Shown in pieces: positions 1 through 7,200 of a DNA stretch of 16,394 nucleotides. Positions within the stretch are counted from its first letter, which is position 1. Each line of letters opens with the position of its first letter. The translations under genes were made by a program, and so were the position numbers. The stretch is from Eikenella sp963548155. Lineage in GTDB: Bacteria; Pseudomonadota; Gammaproteobacteria; Burkholderiales; Neisseriaceae. Where the stretch lies: the NCBI GenBank assembly GCA_963548155.1, contig CAUUTP010000043.1, forward strand, positions 1 through 16,394. The letters are read 5' to 3'. The notes beneath the pieces are model-generated. The model made no database searches and was not told the DNA's origin. It worked only from the letters and a program-made list of their open reading frames with translations.

Positions 1-52
1 CGTTACGGCAAGGCGAGCCAACGCTGTACTGGTTTAAATTTAATTCACTATA
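1..52. mobile_element. End of a Correia-like (CREE/NEMIS) repeat, cut by the window edge
   Basis: Read on the minus strand from position 52 the sequence starts TATAGTGAATTAAATTTAAA and continues into CCAGTAC and a GC-rich stretch (GGCTCGCCTTGCCGTA). This closely matches, from memory, the terminal inverted repeat and subterminal region of Correia repeat enclosed elements of Neisseria, non-autonomous elements that end in TATAG and duplicate a TA target. Only one end lies in the window; the other would be to the left of base 1. It sits 30 bases beyond the stop codon of the minus-strand membrane protein gene. In Neisseria such elements can carry promoter, IHF-binding or RNase III sites. I see no intact version of those here. 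Confidence 0.65.
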
Positions 53-81
53 AATCACTTTGGCAAAATCTTGCCCCATCC

Positions 82-726
82 CTACCCATAAAACAGCATC
101 CACAGCGCGCGTAGCAGGGCAATCAGCAGGATTTTTTCGCCCGCCAACAAACAGGCTACCTGAAAAAGCAAACTAATCAGCAACACGCCCTGAAGCTGCA
201 AAGGGCTGAACAGCAGTACGTCGTCTCGGCTCAAATAGCGCCGGTGCAGCCACATCAGCAGCATCAGCAGCGCCTGCCCGGCGATCCACAGCAGCGGTTT
301 GAGCAGATACAGCGACATCAGGCCGGTGAGCAGCGGCACCGACATCCCTTGCGGATACTGCCAGCCCGCCAGCAAGAGCAAAAACAAAAACGTTATGTGC
401 TGCACCGCGCCGGCCACGGCGAAATAAGCCAGAAACACCCCGCCGCCGTCCAGCCGCCAGCCCATCTGCCGCGCATCGTAACGCCAGCCGTTGGCAAACA
501 GAAACAGGCTGCCCAGCGCAAAATAGCCGTACACCGGATAAAGGTTGGCCACATGGGTAATCCCCAGCACGCCGGGCATAATCCGCGCGCTGAGGATGCC
601 GAAGCCCAGCCACAGCATCATGCTGCCCCACAGCCAGGAAAACTGCTGCCGCTGAAACGCCAAAGTTAGAAATACGGCGATATACACCGATAGCACCCAC
701 AAAGTCGGGCTTTGCCAAGCCATCAT
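82..726 (-). CDS. Unknown polytopic inner-membrane protein, last gene of the dapF operon
   Basis: A 214-residue protein, almost entirely hydrophobic, with about six predicted membrane helices (roughly residues 5-24, 29-55, 62-82, 93-120, 130-158 and 175-212). Charged residues cluster in short loops such as the HRRYLSRDD loop near residue 165. I do not recognise the family. The ATG at 726 is chosen because it overlaps the TAA of the upstream DUF484 gene as TAATG, indicating translational coupling; a second ATG follows at 723. An upstream in-frame ATG at 786 would lie inside the DUF484 gene and is unlikely. In many proteobacteria the gene after dapF and DUF484 is the recombinase xerC; here a membrane protein takes that place. 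An uptake sequence inside the gene encodes the residues FQVAC. Function unknown. Confidence 0.8.
   Translation of the reverse strand: MMAWQSPTLWVLSVYIAVFLTLAFQRQQFSWLWGSMMLWLGFGILSARIMPGVLGITHVANLYPVYGYFALGSLFLFANGWRYDARQMGWRLDGGGVFLAYFAVAGAVQHITFLFLLLLAGWQYPQGMSVPLLTGLMSLYLLKPLLWIAGQALLMLLMWLHRRYLSRDDVLLFSPLQLQGVLLISLLFQVACLLAGEKILLIALLRALWMLFYG
153..164 (+). repeat. DNA uptake sequence (AG-eikDUS), inside a gene
   Basis: Exact AGGCTACCTGAA. It lies within the membrane protein gene near its C-terminus, where the minus strand reads it as FQVAC. Confidence 0.9.
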
Positions 727-1376
727 TACCACCCGCCGGCTCTGGCCAGCGCCGCCGACGTGCAGGCAGCCAGCTCGCGCATCCAATCCAGCGGCAAATC
801 GGGCGTAAAGCGCGTTTCATCGGCATCGCCCGCCACCATCACCGCTACGGTTTGCCCGTTCACGCGCAAAGGCAGCATCAGGAAGCTCTCCAGCCCCCTA
901 CCCTCCTGCGGCAGCGCCTTCATCAGCACTGGCGCGATGCGGTTGCCGCACACCGGTTCTTTCAGGGCAGACAAGGCAGCATGGGCGGCATGGTTTTCAG
1001 GTAGCCTGTAGCTGCCGGAAACCGCGCCTTTTTTCGGCGGTTCGGCCAACAGCCACACCCGGCCGGACGGCAGCGCGAAATCTTCCTGCCAGCCCGCTTC
1101 TGCCGCACGCAACACCTGCAGCAGCGTATTGGCCGCCAGCAATCGACGCACGAAGCCGAGCATCCGGCTCAGCGTTTGGTGGTTGCTGTCGGCATCCTGC
1201 ATGATTTGCGCCAGCTGCCCGGCCATTTTGGCCGCCTTTTTCTGCTGTGCCAGCCATTGCGCCTGTGCAAACGACTGCACCCGCCCCTCGGCCGGACGCA
1301 CGCCCAAATCAGCGGCATGGTTCAACAGAAATTCCGGGTGCTCCTGCAAATAAGCTAATATTTTCTTTTCGTTCAT
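726..1376 (-). CDS. DUF484 family protein
   Basis: A 216-residue protein of the DUF484 (YigA-like) family, normally encoded directly after dapF. The N-terminal part shows the family pattern: a short helix with YLQEHPEFLLNHAADLGV (about residues 9-26), then an amphipathic helical stretch with QAQWLAQQKKAAKMAGQLAQIMQDADSNH. The C-terminal half (about 80-216) is a GAF-like domain with LPLRVNGQTVAVMVAGD and a final helix. The cellular role of the family is not established. Its ATG at 1376 overlaps the dapF stop as TGATG, and its own stop overlaps the next start as TAATG, so the three genes are very probably one transcript with coupled translation. An uptake sequence at 996-1007 lies in the coding region and encodes RLPEN. 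Confidence 0.9.
   Translation of the reverse strand: MNEKKILAYLQEHPEFLLNHAADLGVRPAEGRVQSFAQAQWLAQQKKAAKMAGQLAQIMQDADSNHQTLSRMLGFVRRLLAANTLLQVLRAAEAGWQEDFALPSGRVWLLAEPPKKGAVSGSYRLPENHAAHAALSALKEPVCGNRIAPVLMKALPQEGRGLESFLMLPLRVNGQTVAVMVAGDADETRFTPDLPLDWMRELAACTSAALARAGGW
996..1007 (-). repeat. DNA uptake sequence, inside the DUF484 gene
   Basis: Exact TTCAGGTAGCCT on the plus strand. On the coding strand it is read as RLPE(N), in a different reading frame from the copy in the neighbouring membrane protein gene. Confidence 0.9.
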
Positions 1377-2224
1377 CAGTAAGTTACCGTTCCTTCAAAC
1401 ACCGTAGCCGCCGGCCCTGACATCAACACATGGTTATCCGCCGCCCACTCAATCTGTAAATCACCGCCCGGCAGGCTCACGCACACCGAACCCTGCCGCG
1501 CCAACAGCCCCGCCCGCATGCCGGCCACCGCCGCCGCACACGCGCCCGTGCCGCAGGCCTGAGTTTCACCCGTGCCGCGTTCAAACACGCGCAGCCGGAT
1601 ATGGTGCGCATCCAGCACCTGCATAAAGCCCACGTTCACCCGCTCGGGAAACTGCGGATGCCGCTCCAGGCGCGCGCCCCATTCGGCCACCGGCGCTCGG
1701 TGCACATCGTCCACTACCAGCACGGCGTGCGGATTGCCCATATTCACACAGGAAAACCGCGCACTTGCGCCATCCAAACCAATCTCGTGCCACAAGGCAT
1801 CGGCTGCCTCGCCCGGCGCGGGCGCAAACGGAATATCCGCCGCCGCCAAACGCGGCTCGCCCATATCCACCGTAACCAGGCCGTTTTCCTGCAAATTCAA
1901 CACAATCAGCCCTTTGGCCGTAGCCACCTTGATGCGGCGGTTTCGGCTCAGGCCTTTTTCGTGCACAAAACGAGCAAAACAGCGCGCGCCGTTGCCGCAC
2001 TGCTCCACCTCGCTGCCGTCTGCATTGAAAATACGGTAGCCGAACTCGGCTTCGGGCAGCGGCGGCGCCTCCACCAGCAACAGCTGGTCGAAACCGATGC
2101 CCCGGTGGCGGTCTGCCAATTCGGTAATCGGCGCAGCCGCCGGATCAAAATGCTGGCCGATGCCGTCGATAACCATAAAATCGTTGCCCAAACCGTGCAT
2201 TTTGGTGAATTTCAATACAGCCAT
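1376..2224 (-). CDS. dapF: Diaminopimelate epimerase
   Basis: DapF interconverts LL- and meso-diaminopimelate without a cofactor, supplying meso-DAP for peptidoglycan and lysine in the cytoplasm. The protein starts MAVLKFTKMHGLGNDF, the family's N-terminal signature. Both catalytic cysteines are present in their motifs: C76 in EQCGNGARCFARF and C224 in QACGTGACAAA. The substrate-binding segments NMGNPHAV (161-168) and ERVNVGF (194-200) are intact. The length is 282 residues, near the usual 275. I chose the ATG at 2224 rather than 2248 because GGAGG stands five bases upstream and the family begins there. It is the first gene of an operon with the DUF484 and membrane protein genes. Its promoter faces that of lgt. 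Confidence 0.97.
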   Translation of the reverse strand: MAVLKFTKMHGLGNDFMVIDGIGQHFDPAAAPITELADRHRGIGFDQLLLVEAPPLPEAEFGYRIFNADGSEVEQCGNGARCFARFVHEKGLSRNRRIKVATAKGLIVLNLQENGLVTVDMGEPRLAAADIPFAPAPGEAADALWHEIGLDGASARFSCVNMGNPHAVLVVDDVHRAPVAEWGARLERHPQFPERVNVGFMQVLDAHHIRLRVFERGTGETQACGTGACAAAVAGMRAGLLARQGSVCVSLPGGDLQIEWAADNHVLMSGPAATVFEGTVTY

Positions 2225-2256
2225 CACGGCCTCCGCCGATGCTTTCAAAGCGGGCT

Positions 2257-2284
2257 ATCATACCCAATCCCCGCCGCAAGTTAA
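2257..2284 (-). promoter_or_regulatory. Candidate dapF operon promoter
   Basis: On the minus strand, -35 TTAACT (2284-2279) and -10 TATGAT (2262-2257) are separated by 16 bases. This would give a leader of about 25 bases ending in the GGAGG ribosome-binding site. The match is moderate, so this is a prediction only. Confidence 0.4.
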
Positions 2285-2298
2285 AGCCGCGTTTCAAC

Positions 2299-2333
2299 TT
2301 TCAGGTAGCCTTCCCGGCACAGGCTACCTGAAA
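2299..2333. repeat. Inverted pair of DNA uptake sequences
   Basis: TTTCAGGTAGCCT (2299-2311) and AGGCTACCTGAAA (2321-2333) form a perfect 13-bp stem with a 9-base loop. Such pairs are usually terminators after genes, but this one lies between two divergent promoters, upstream of dapF. Confidence 0.85.
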
Positions 2334-2411
2334 AATCAGCATAGCCATGCCATACGGCAAGATGCTTCCGTTTCCAGCAGACCTCTTAAGCTTGATAAGC
2401 CCAATCGCCTT

Positions 2412-2449
2412 TTTCAGGTAGCCTCCCCCTCCACCCAGGCTACCTGAAA
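2412..2449. repeat. Second inverted pair of DNA uptake sequences between dapF and lgt
   Basis: TTTCAGGTAGCCT (2412-2424) and AGGCTACCTGAAA (2437-2449) form a 13-bp stem with a 12-base C-rich loop. It is upstream of the lgt promoter and downstream of no gene on either strand. Confidence 0.85.
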
Positions 2450-2526
2450 TCCCTCCTTCCCAACAAAACCGCAACACAACCCGGCAAAATCCAACCCAAA
2501 CCGGGTTTTCTTTACGCCTCTACCCG

Positions 2527-2556
2527 TTATCGGCCAATAGCCAGATGCGCTATAAT
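2527..2556 (+). promoter_or_regulatory. Candidate lgt promoter
   Basis: A perfect -10 TATAAT lies at 2551-2556. A weak -35 (TTATCG, 2527-2532) stands 18 bases upstream. Transcription from here would start near 2563, which excludes the ATG at 2545 as a translation start and supports the ATG at 2587. Confidence 0.6.
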
Positions 2557-2586
2557 GCGCCCTTTTGTTTCAGCCGCATTTTCCCT

Positions 2587-3462
2587 ATGTTGATCCATCC
2601 CGCTTTCAATCCCGTTATGCTCAAGCTCGGCCCGCTCGCCATCCGCTGGTATGCCGTCAGCTACCTCGTCGGCTTCGCCCTATTTATGTGGCTCGGACGG
2701 CGGCGCATCCGCCAAGGCAACAGCGTGTTCACCACGCAAACCCTAGACGACTTCCTCACCTGGGGCATCATCGGCGTGATTGTGGGCGGGCGGCTGGGCT
2801 ATGTGCTGTTTTACCAGCACGCCTACTATTTTGCCAATCCGCTGGAAATTTTCAAAGTATGGCAGGGCGGCATGTCGTTTCACGGCGGCTTCCTCGGCGT
2901 GGTAACCGCCGGCCTCCTGTTTGCCTACAAACATAAAATCAACCCGCTCAAGCTGGCCGACTCCATCGCTCCGCTCACGCCCTTAGGCTTTGCTGCCGTG
3001 CGCCTGGGCGGCAACTTTGTGAACGGCGAACTCTGGGGGCGCGTCACCCGGCCGGACGCCTTCTGGGCCATGGGCTTTCCCCAAGCACACAGCGAAGACT
3101 TAACACTGGCCACCGAACAGCCGCAGCTATGGGGCGCAATTTTCCAGCAATACGGCATGCTGCCGCGCCACCCTTCCCAGCTCTACCAATTTGCCTTGGA
3201 AGGCATTTTGCTGTTTGTGCTGCTGTGGTGGTTTTCCAAAAAACCACGCCCGGCCGGACAGGTGGTCAGCCTGTTTCTGATCGGCTACGGCACTGCCCGC
3301 TTCATTGCCGAATTTGCCCGCGAGCCCGACGAATTCCTCGGCCTGCTCTATTTGAACTTCTCCATGGGCCAGTGGCTCAGCCTCCCCATGATCGCCTGCG
3401 GCCTAATCGGCTTCCTCTACTTTGGCAAGCGCAAGGCCAAACCGGCAGAGGGAGATGTTTGA
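2587..3462 (+). CDS. lgt: Prolipoprotein diacylglyceryl transferase
   Basis: Lgt transfers diacylglycerol from phosphatidylglycerol to the lipobox cysteine of prolipoproteins in the inner membrane, the first step of lipoprotein maturation. The protein has 291 residues and several membrane helices. Conserved elements are GGRLGYVLFY (67-76), GGMSFHGGFLGV with H99 (94-105), the signature around RLGGNFVNGELWGR (139-152), RHPSQLYQFALEG (194-206) and GTARFIAEFAREPD (235-248), whose R238 matches the essential C-terminal arginine of E. coli Lgt. One feature is odd: the signature normally reads G-R-x-G-N-F-x-N-x-E, but here it is V-R-L-G-G-N-F-V-N-G-E, with one extra glycine and Val for Gly before the Arg. 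The start at 2587 fits the family N-terminus (MLIHPAFNPV); no strong ribosome-binding site is visible. Confidence 0.96.
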   Translation: MLIHPAFNPVMLKLGPLAIRWYAVSYLVGFALFMWLGRRRIRQGNSVFTTQTLDDFLTWGIIGVIVGGRLGYVLFYQHAYYFANPLEIFKVWQGGMSFHGGFLGVVTAGLLFAYKHKINPLKLADSIAPLTPLGFAAVRLGGNFVNGELWGRVTRPDAFWAMGFPQAHSEDLTLATEQPQLWGAIFQQYGMLPRHPSQLYQFALEGILLFVLLWWFSKKPRPAGQVVSLFLIGYGTARFIAEFAREPDEFLGLLYLNFSMGQWLSLPMIACGLIGFLYFGKRKAKPAEGDV

Positions 3463-3483
3463 TATCACGGTTTTGAGAACAAA

Positions 3484-3517
3484 AAGGCTACCTGAAACAG
3501 GGCTTTCAGGTAGCCTT
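3484..3517. terminator. Uptake-sequence hairpin after lgt
   Basis: AAGGCTACCTGAAA (3484-3497) and TTTCAGGTAGCCTT (3504-3517) form a 14-bp stem with a 6-base loop, 21 bases after the lgt stop codon. There is no T-run after it on the plus strand, so it is an attenuator or imperfect terminator rather than a textbook one. The DUF1697 gene begins 23 bases later. Confidence 0.7.
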
Positions 3518-3540
3518 ATATTGATCAAAAGGAAACAAAA

Positions 3541-4086
3541 ATGCGCTATGTGCTGTTACTGCGGGGCATCAATGTCGGCAAGAATAATAAGGTTGTGATG
3601 GCTGACTTAAAGAAAAGGTTAACCGAAATGGGTTTTGAACATCCCGTTTCCTATATCAACAGCGGCAATCTTTTCTTCAACAGCCCAGCGCCGGAACAGA
3701 AAATTAGAGAACTGCTAACCGCCCATTTCGACAACACCTACGACTTCCCCCTGCCTTTCACCCTAATCCGTGCCGATATCCTGCAACAAGAAGCAGACAA
3801 ACTGCTGGACTGGTGGCGAGACGAAACCGCCTATCGGCGCGATGCTCTCTTTTATCTGCCGGAAGCAGACCGAGAGCAAATCAAAGCCGAAACACTTTCG
3901 TGGGTAGATGAAAAAGAGCATTTGCATTTTGGCGAAACCGCCTTCTTTTACAGCAATCACAACCAAGCCGACTATCTGCGCTCAAACTACCATAAAAAAC
4001 TGATAGGCTCTGCCTTCTATAAAAGCCTGACAATACGCAACGGCAGAACCTTTCAGAAAATTATCGAACTGGCGAATCAAGCATAA
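3541..4086 (+). CDS. DUF1697 family protein
   Basis: A 181-residue cytosolic protein of the DUF1697 family, recognised from its N-terminus: LLRGINVGKNNKVVMADLKKRLTEMGF, followed by SYINSGNLFF (about residues 38-47) and a central PLPFTLIRA segment. The C-terminus reads FYKSLTIRNGRTFQKIIELA, also typical. The biochemical function of the family is not established; it is widespread and often a single-gene unit. The start is supported by AAAAGGA about eight bases upstream. The codon use looks more AT-rich than in lgt next door, so a history of transfer is possible. It is followed after about 100 bases by a strong terminator that it shares with the converging adhesin gene. Confidence 0.88.
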   Translation: MRYVLLLRGINVGKNNKVVMADLKKRLTEMGFEHPVSYINSGNLFFNSPAPEQKIRELLTAHFDNTYDFPLPFTLIRADILQQEADKLLDWWRDETAYRRDALFYLPEADREQIKAETLSWVDEKEHLHFGETAFFYSNHNQADYLRSNYHKKLIGSAFYKSLTIRNGRTFQKIIELANQA

Positions 4087-4163
4087 AGCAGCCATATTGG
4101 CCGACGTAGCTCGTGGCCAAGTGTGATTCCATGTATGCAGCCTTCGAACCTTATAGCCCATTC

Positions 4164-4175
4164 AGGCTACCTGAA
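4164..4175 (+). repeat. DNA uptake sequence, single
   Basis: Exact AGGCTACCTGAA between the DUF1697 stop and the terminator. Preceded by TTC, it also reads as the short palindrome TTCAGG-CTA-CCTGAA. Confidence 0.9.
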
Positions 4176-4185
4176 AAATAAAAAA

Positions 4186-4226
4186 GCCGCCTGCACTTTG
4201 AACATTAAAGTGCAGGCGGCTTTTTT
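4186..4226. terminator. Rho-independent terminator, probably bidirectional
   Basis: GCCGCCTGCACTTT (4186-4199) and AAAGTGCAGGCGGC (4207-4220) form a perfect 14-bp stem with a 7-base loop. T6 follows on the plus strand (4221-4226); on the minus strand the complement of the A-rich run 4175-4185 gives a T-rich tail. It ends the adhesin gene, whose stop is 26 bases away, and can also stop transcription from DUF1697. Confidence 0.92.
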
Positions 4227-4251
4227 GAGCCTCAGCGAACTGTCTATGGTA

Positions 4252-7200
4252 TTACCACTGATACAGCGCGCCCGCGCCAACGCCGGTACGGCCTTGGGAA
4301 TTGACGGAGAACGAGCCTTTCACAATCCAGTTGCCGCCATCACTGATAGACGACACGCCCACGGCAATCGCCGATTGGCCGCCATAGTAGCCAGTGCCTA
4401 CACCGATGCCGGATGCGCCGGCGCGGGTTACCTGCGGAATGGAGCTTTGCGCGATACCGCCTGCGATGCCGGCATTGCTGTTGTCCTCCAGCTTGTCGAT
4501 ACGCTGATTCAGGTTGTTGTTTACCTGCTGGATCAGGTTTTGGTTGGTATTGCTGCCACCATTCATGGCTGCCTGCAGTTGGCGCACGTTCACGGCATCG
4601 GTGGGGTTGGTGCCGTCGGCCACATTACTAATCTGCTTGTTGCCTGCGTTAATGCCGTTGTTGGTCACGCTCGGGCCGTTATTGATGGTCAGACCGCTGT
4701 TGTTTACGGTGGTATTGCCGGTTTTCAGGCTGCCTGCATTGCCCAAATCCACGTTTTGCGCAAGTTTGAGGCGCAATGTGTTGCTGGCGTTATCGGCCAC
4801 TACGCCGATGTTGTTGTCGGTGAGCGTGCCGGTGGCGCCGCCTTTTATGTTGAGCGTGGTGCCGAGCTTGCGCTCAACGGTGGTGCCGCTGTCGCCGTCA
4901 AACTTGAGCGGATTGAAGGCTTGGGCGGCGGTTTGGTTGATGGCGTTATTCACGCTGGTTACCGGGCTGCCGTTCACCGTCATCGGCGTGTTGTCCAGCG
5001 TGTTGCTGCCTGCTTTGAAGGTAGGCGCAGTCACTGTGCCGGCGAAGGTGGGCGCATTGGCAAATTGAATATCCACTTTGCCGTCCGTCACTTCGGTGCG
5101 GATATTGCTGTTGCTGGCCGCTGCGGTGTTCGCCAAGCCGCCACCAATGTGCAGGCTGCTTCCCAGTTTCTGCTGGCTGCCGTCGTTGCCGGTATCGCTG
5201 TTTTTGTTACCGGTGAACGTGAGCGGGCTGAAGGCTTGGGCAGCGGTTTGGTTGATGGCGTTGCTCACGTTGGTTACCGTGTTGCCGTTCACCGTCATCG
5301 GCGTGTTGTCCAGTGTGTTGCCGCCGGCAGTCACGCTGGTAAACGTCGGGTTGGCAACGGTTTTAACGGTGTAGACGGTTTGACCATTCCCGCCTTGAGA
5401 CGAGGTCACCTGAATATTGTCACCCGCCACCACTTCGGTTTTCGCCGCTTGGATATTGGTGGAAAGTTGGTTAGTTATGCGTTTCACATCGCCGATATTG
5501 GCGGCGTTGCTGTCGATGTTGCCACCGCTGGCCACGTTGGTAATCTGCTTGCTGCCTGCGTTAATACCAGTGTTGGTCACGCTCGGGCCGCCGGTGATGG
5601 TCAGTCCATTGTTATTCACGGTGGTATTGCCGGTTTTCAGGCTGCCTGCATTACCCAAATCCACGTTTTGGGCAAGCTTCACACGCAATGTGTTGCTGGC
5701 CTTGTCGGCCACTACGCCGATGTTGTTGTCGGTAAGCGTGCCGGTGGCGCCGCCTTTCACGTTGAGCGTGGTGCCGAGTGGACGTTCCACAGTGGTGCCA
5801 CTGTCGCCGTCAAACTTGAGCGGATTGGCGGCTTGGGCGGCAACGTGATAAAGCTGGCTGCCGTTGATGGCATCGGTGGAGGTGGCAGAAATTGCACCTG
5901 GGGCAACATGTTTGATTTGGCGCTCGTAGCCTGCCGTACCGATGGAAACCTGCGAACCATCCGTAATATGGTCGACACCGGCAAAACTGCCGTAGGTCAC
6001 GCCGTTCACGGTAGCGCTGGTTTCTGCCGTTGCATTGGTACTTGTGCGCGAACCTGCGCCGATGGCTACGGCTTTTCTTTTGTTTGCTTCCGCGCCCACG
6101 CCGAATGCAGATGCGCCGACTTCAGTGGCTCGTGTCCCCGAGCCGAAAGCAGTGGAAAGCACGCCTGTGGCCATGGCCTTCACACCGACGGCAATCGCGG
6201 CCTCAGCCGATTCTGTGCCTTGAAAACCAGAGCTCATCGCCGTGCCGGTCAGGCTTTGGTAATCCGCGCCCACTTGTGCTTTGGCTACATTCCAATCATC
6301 GCCACCGATAGCGATGGAGGAATCGCCTTTGGCGCGGGTGTTGTTACCGATGGCAGTGGATTGTGCGCCCAATGCCTGTGTATCCGGGCCGATGGCCACT
6401 GATTGGGTAGCACCGGTTGCCTGCGCTGTCCAGCCAATCGCTACAGACTGCTGGCCGGTGGCTCTGGCAATAATATTTTTGGCATCTTCGTTCGAACCGA
6501 TCGCAACAGATTTACTACCCGATGCCTCTGCTTTGTTACCGATGGCAATCGCAAACAAGTTTGAAGCCTGTGCCGTACTACCCACTGCCACGGTACCGAT
6601 AGATTTCGAAACAGCACTCCGGCCCATGGCGGTCGATCCTGGACCTGTCGCTTCTGCACCGGCGCCGACAGCGATGGAATACACACCGCCGGCCTGTGCC
6701 GACTCCGCAGCGCTGCGGCCGCCGCCAACAGCAATCGAATTCGGACCAGAAGCTTGAGCGAATCGACCCACCGCTACGGAACTCTCGGTAACAGCATTGC
6801 TGTTGTTGCCCAAAGCCAAAGCACCAATTTGCTTAGCGGAAGCCGATGTGCCGATGGCAACCGATTGCGATGTTTCAGCGGAGCTTTTATAGCCGATAGC
6901 CACTACTTGGTTCACACCGGACACACCTTGGTTGGCATCTGTACCGATGGCAATAACGTGCGAACCGCTAATTCCCTTAGCTGCGTTGGTACCGATACCG
7001 ATCACATTATTGGCCGCCACCGCATCTTTCACCGCATACTCGCCCACGGCAATATTGCGCCCTGTGCTGGTTGCGTTTTCACCCGCCGCTTTGCCGATGG
7101 CGATATCCGCCTCACCCAGCGCACTGGCACGCTCGCCAATGGCCACAGTTTGATTATGGTGTGCTTTGCTGTTTGAACCAATTGCCAAACCGGAGGTGCT

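Larger units (their letters stand above)
2225..2586. promoter_or_regulatory. Divergent intergenic region between dapF and lgt
   Basis: 362 bases between the two divergent start codons. It holds a candidate dapF promoter (minus), two inverted pairs of uptake sequences, an AT/CA-rich stretch without recognisable coding potential, and a clear -10 box for lgt. I see no RNA gene or small protein gene in it. Confidence 0.7.

Noticed and set aside
4097..4120. TTGGCC...GGCCAA hairpin after the DUF1697 stop as a terminator
   Set aside because: The stem is short, bulged and not followed by a T-run; the strong terminator at 4186-4226 does the job.
4123..6402. Very long open frame on the plus strand opposite the adhesin
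   Set aside because: It is a shadow of the repetitive, Ser/Ala/Gly-rich adhesin gene. The minus strand has a signal peptide, ordered domains and an outer-membrane anchor, while the plus frame shows no family features and no ribosome-binding site.
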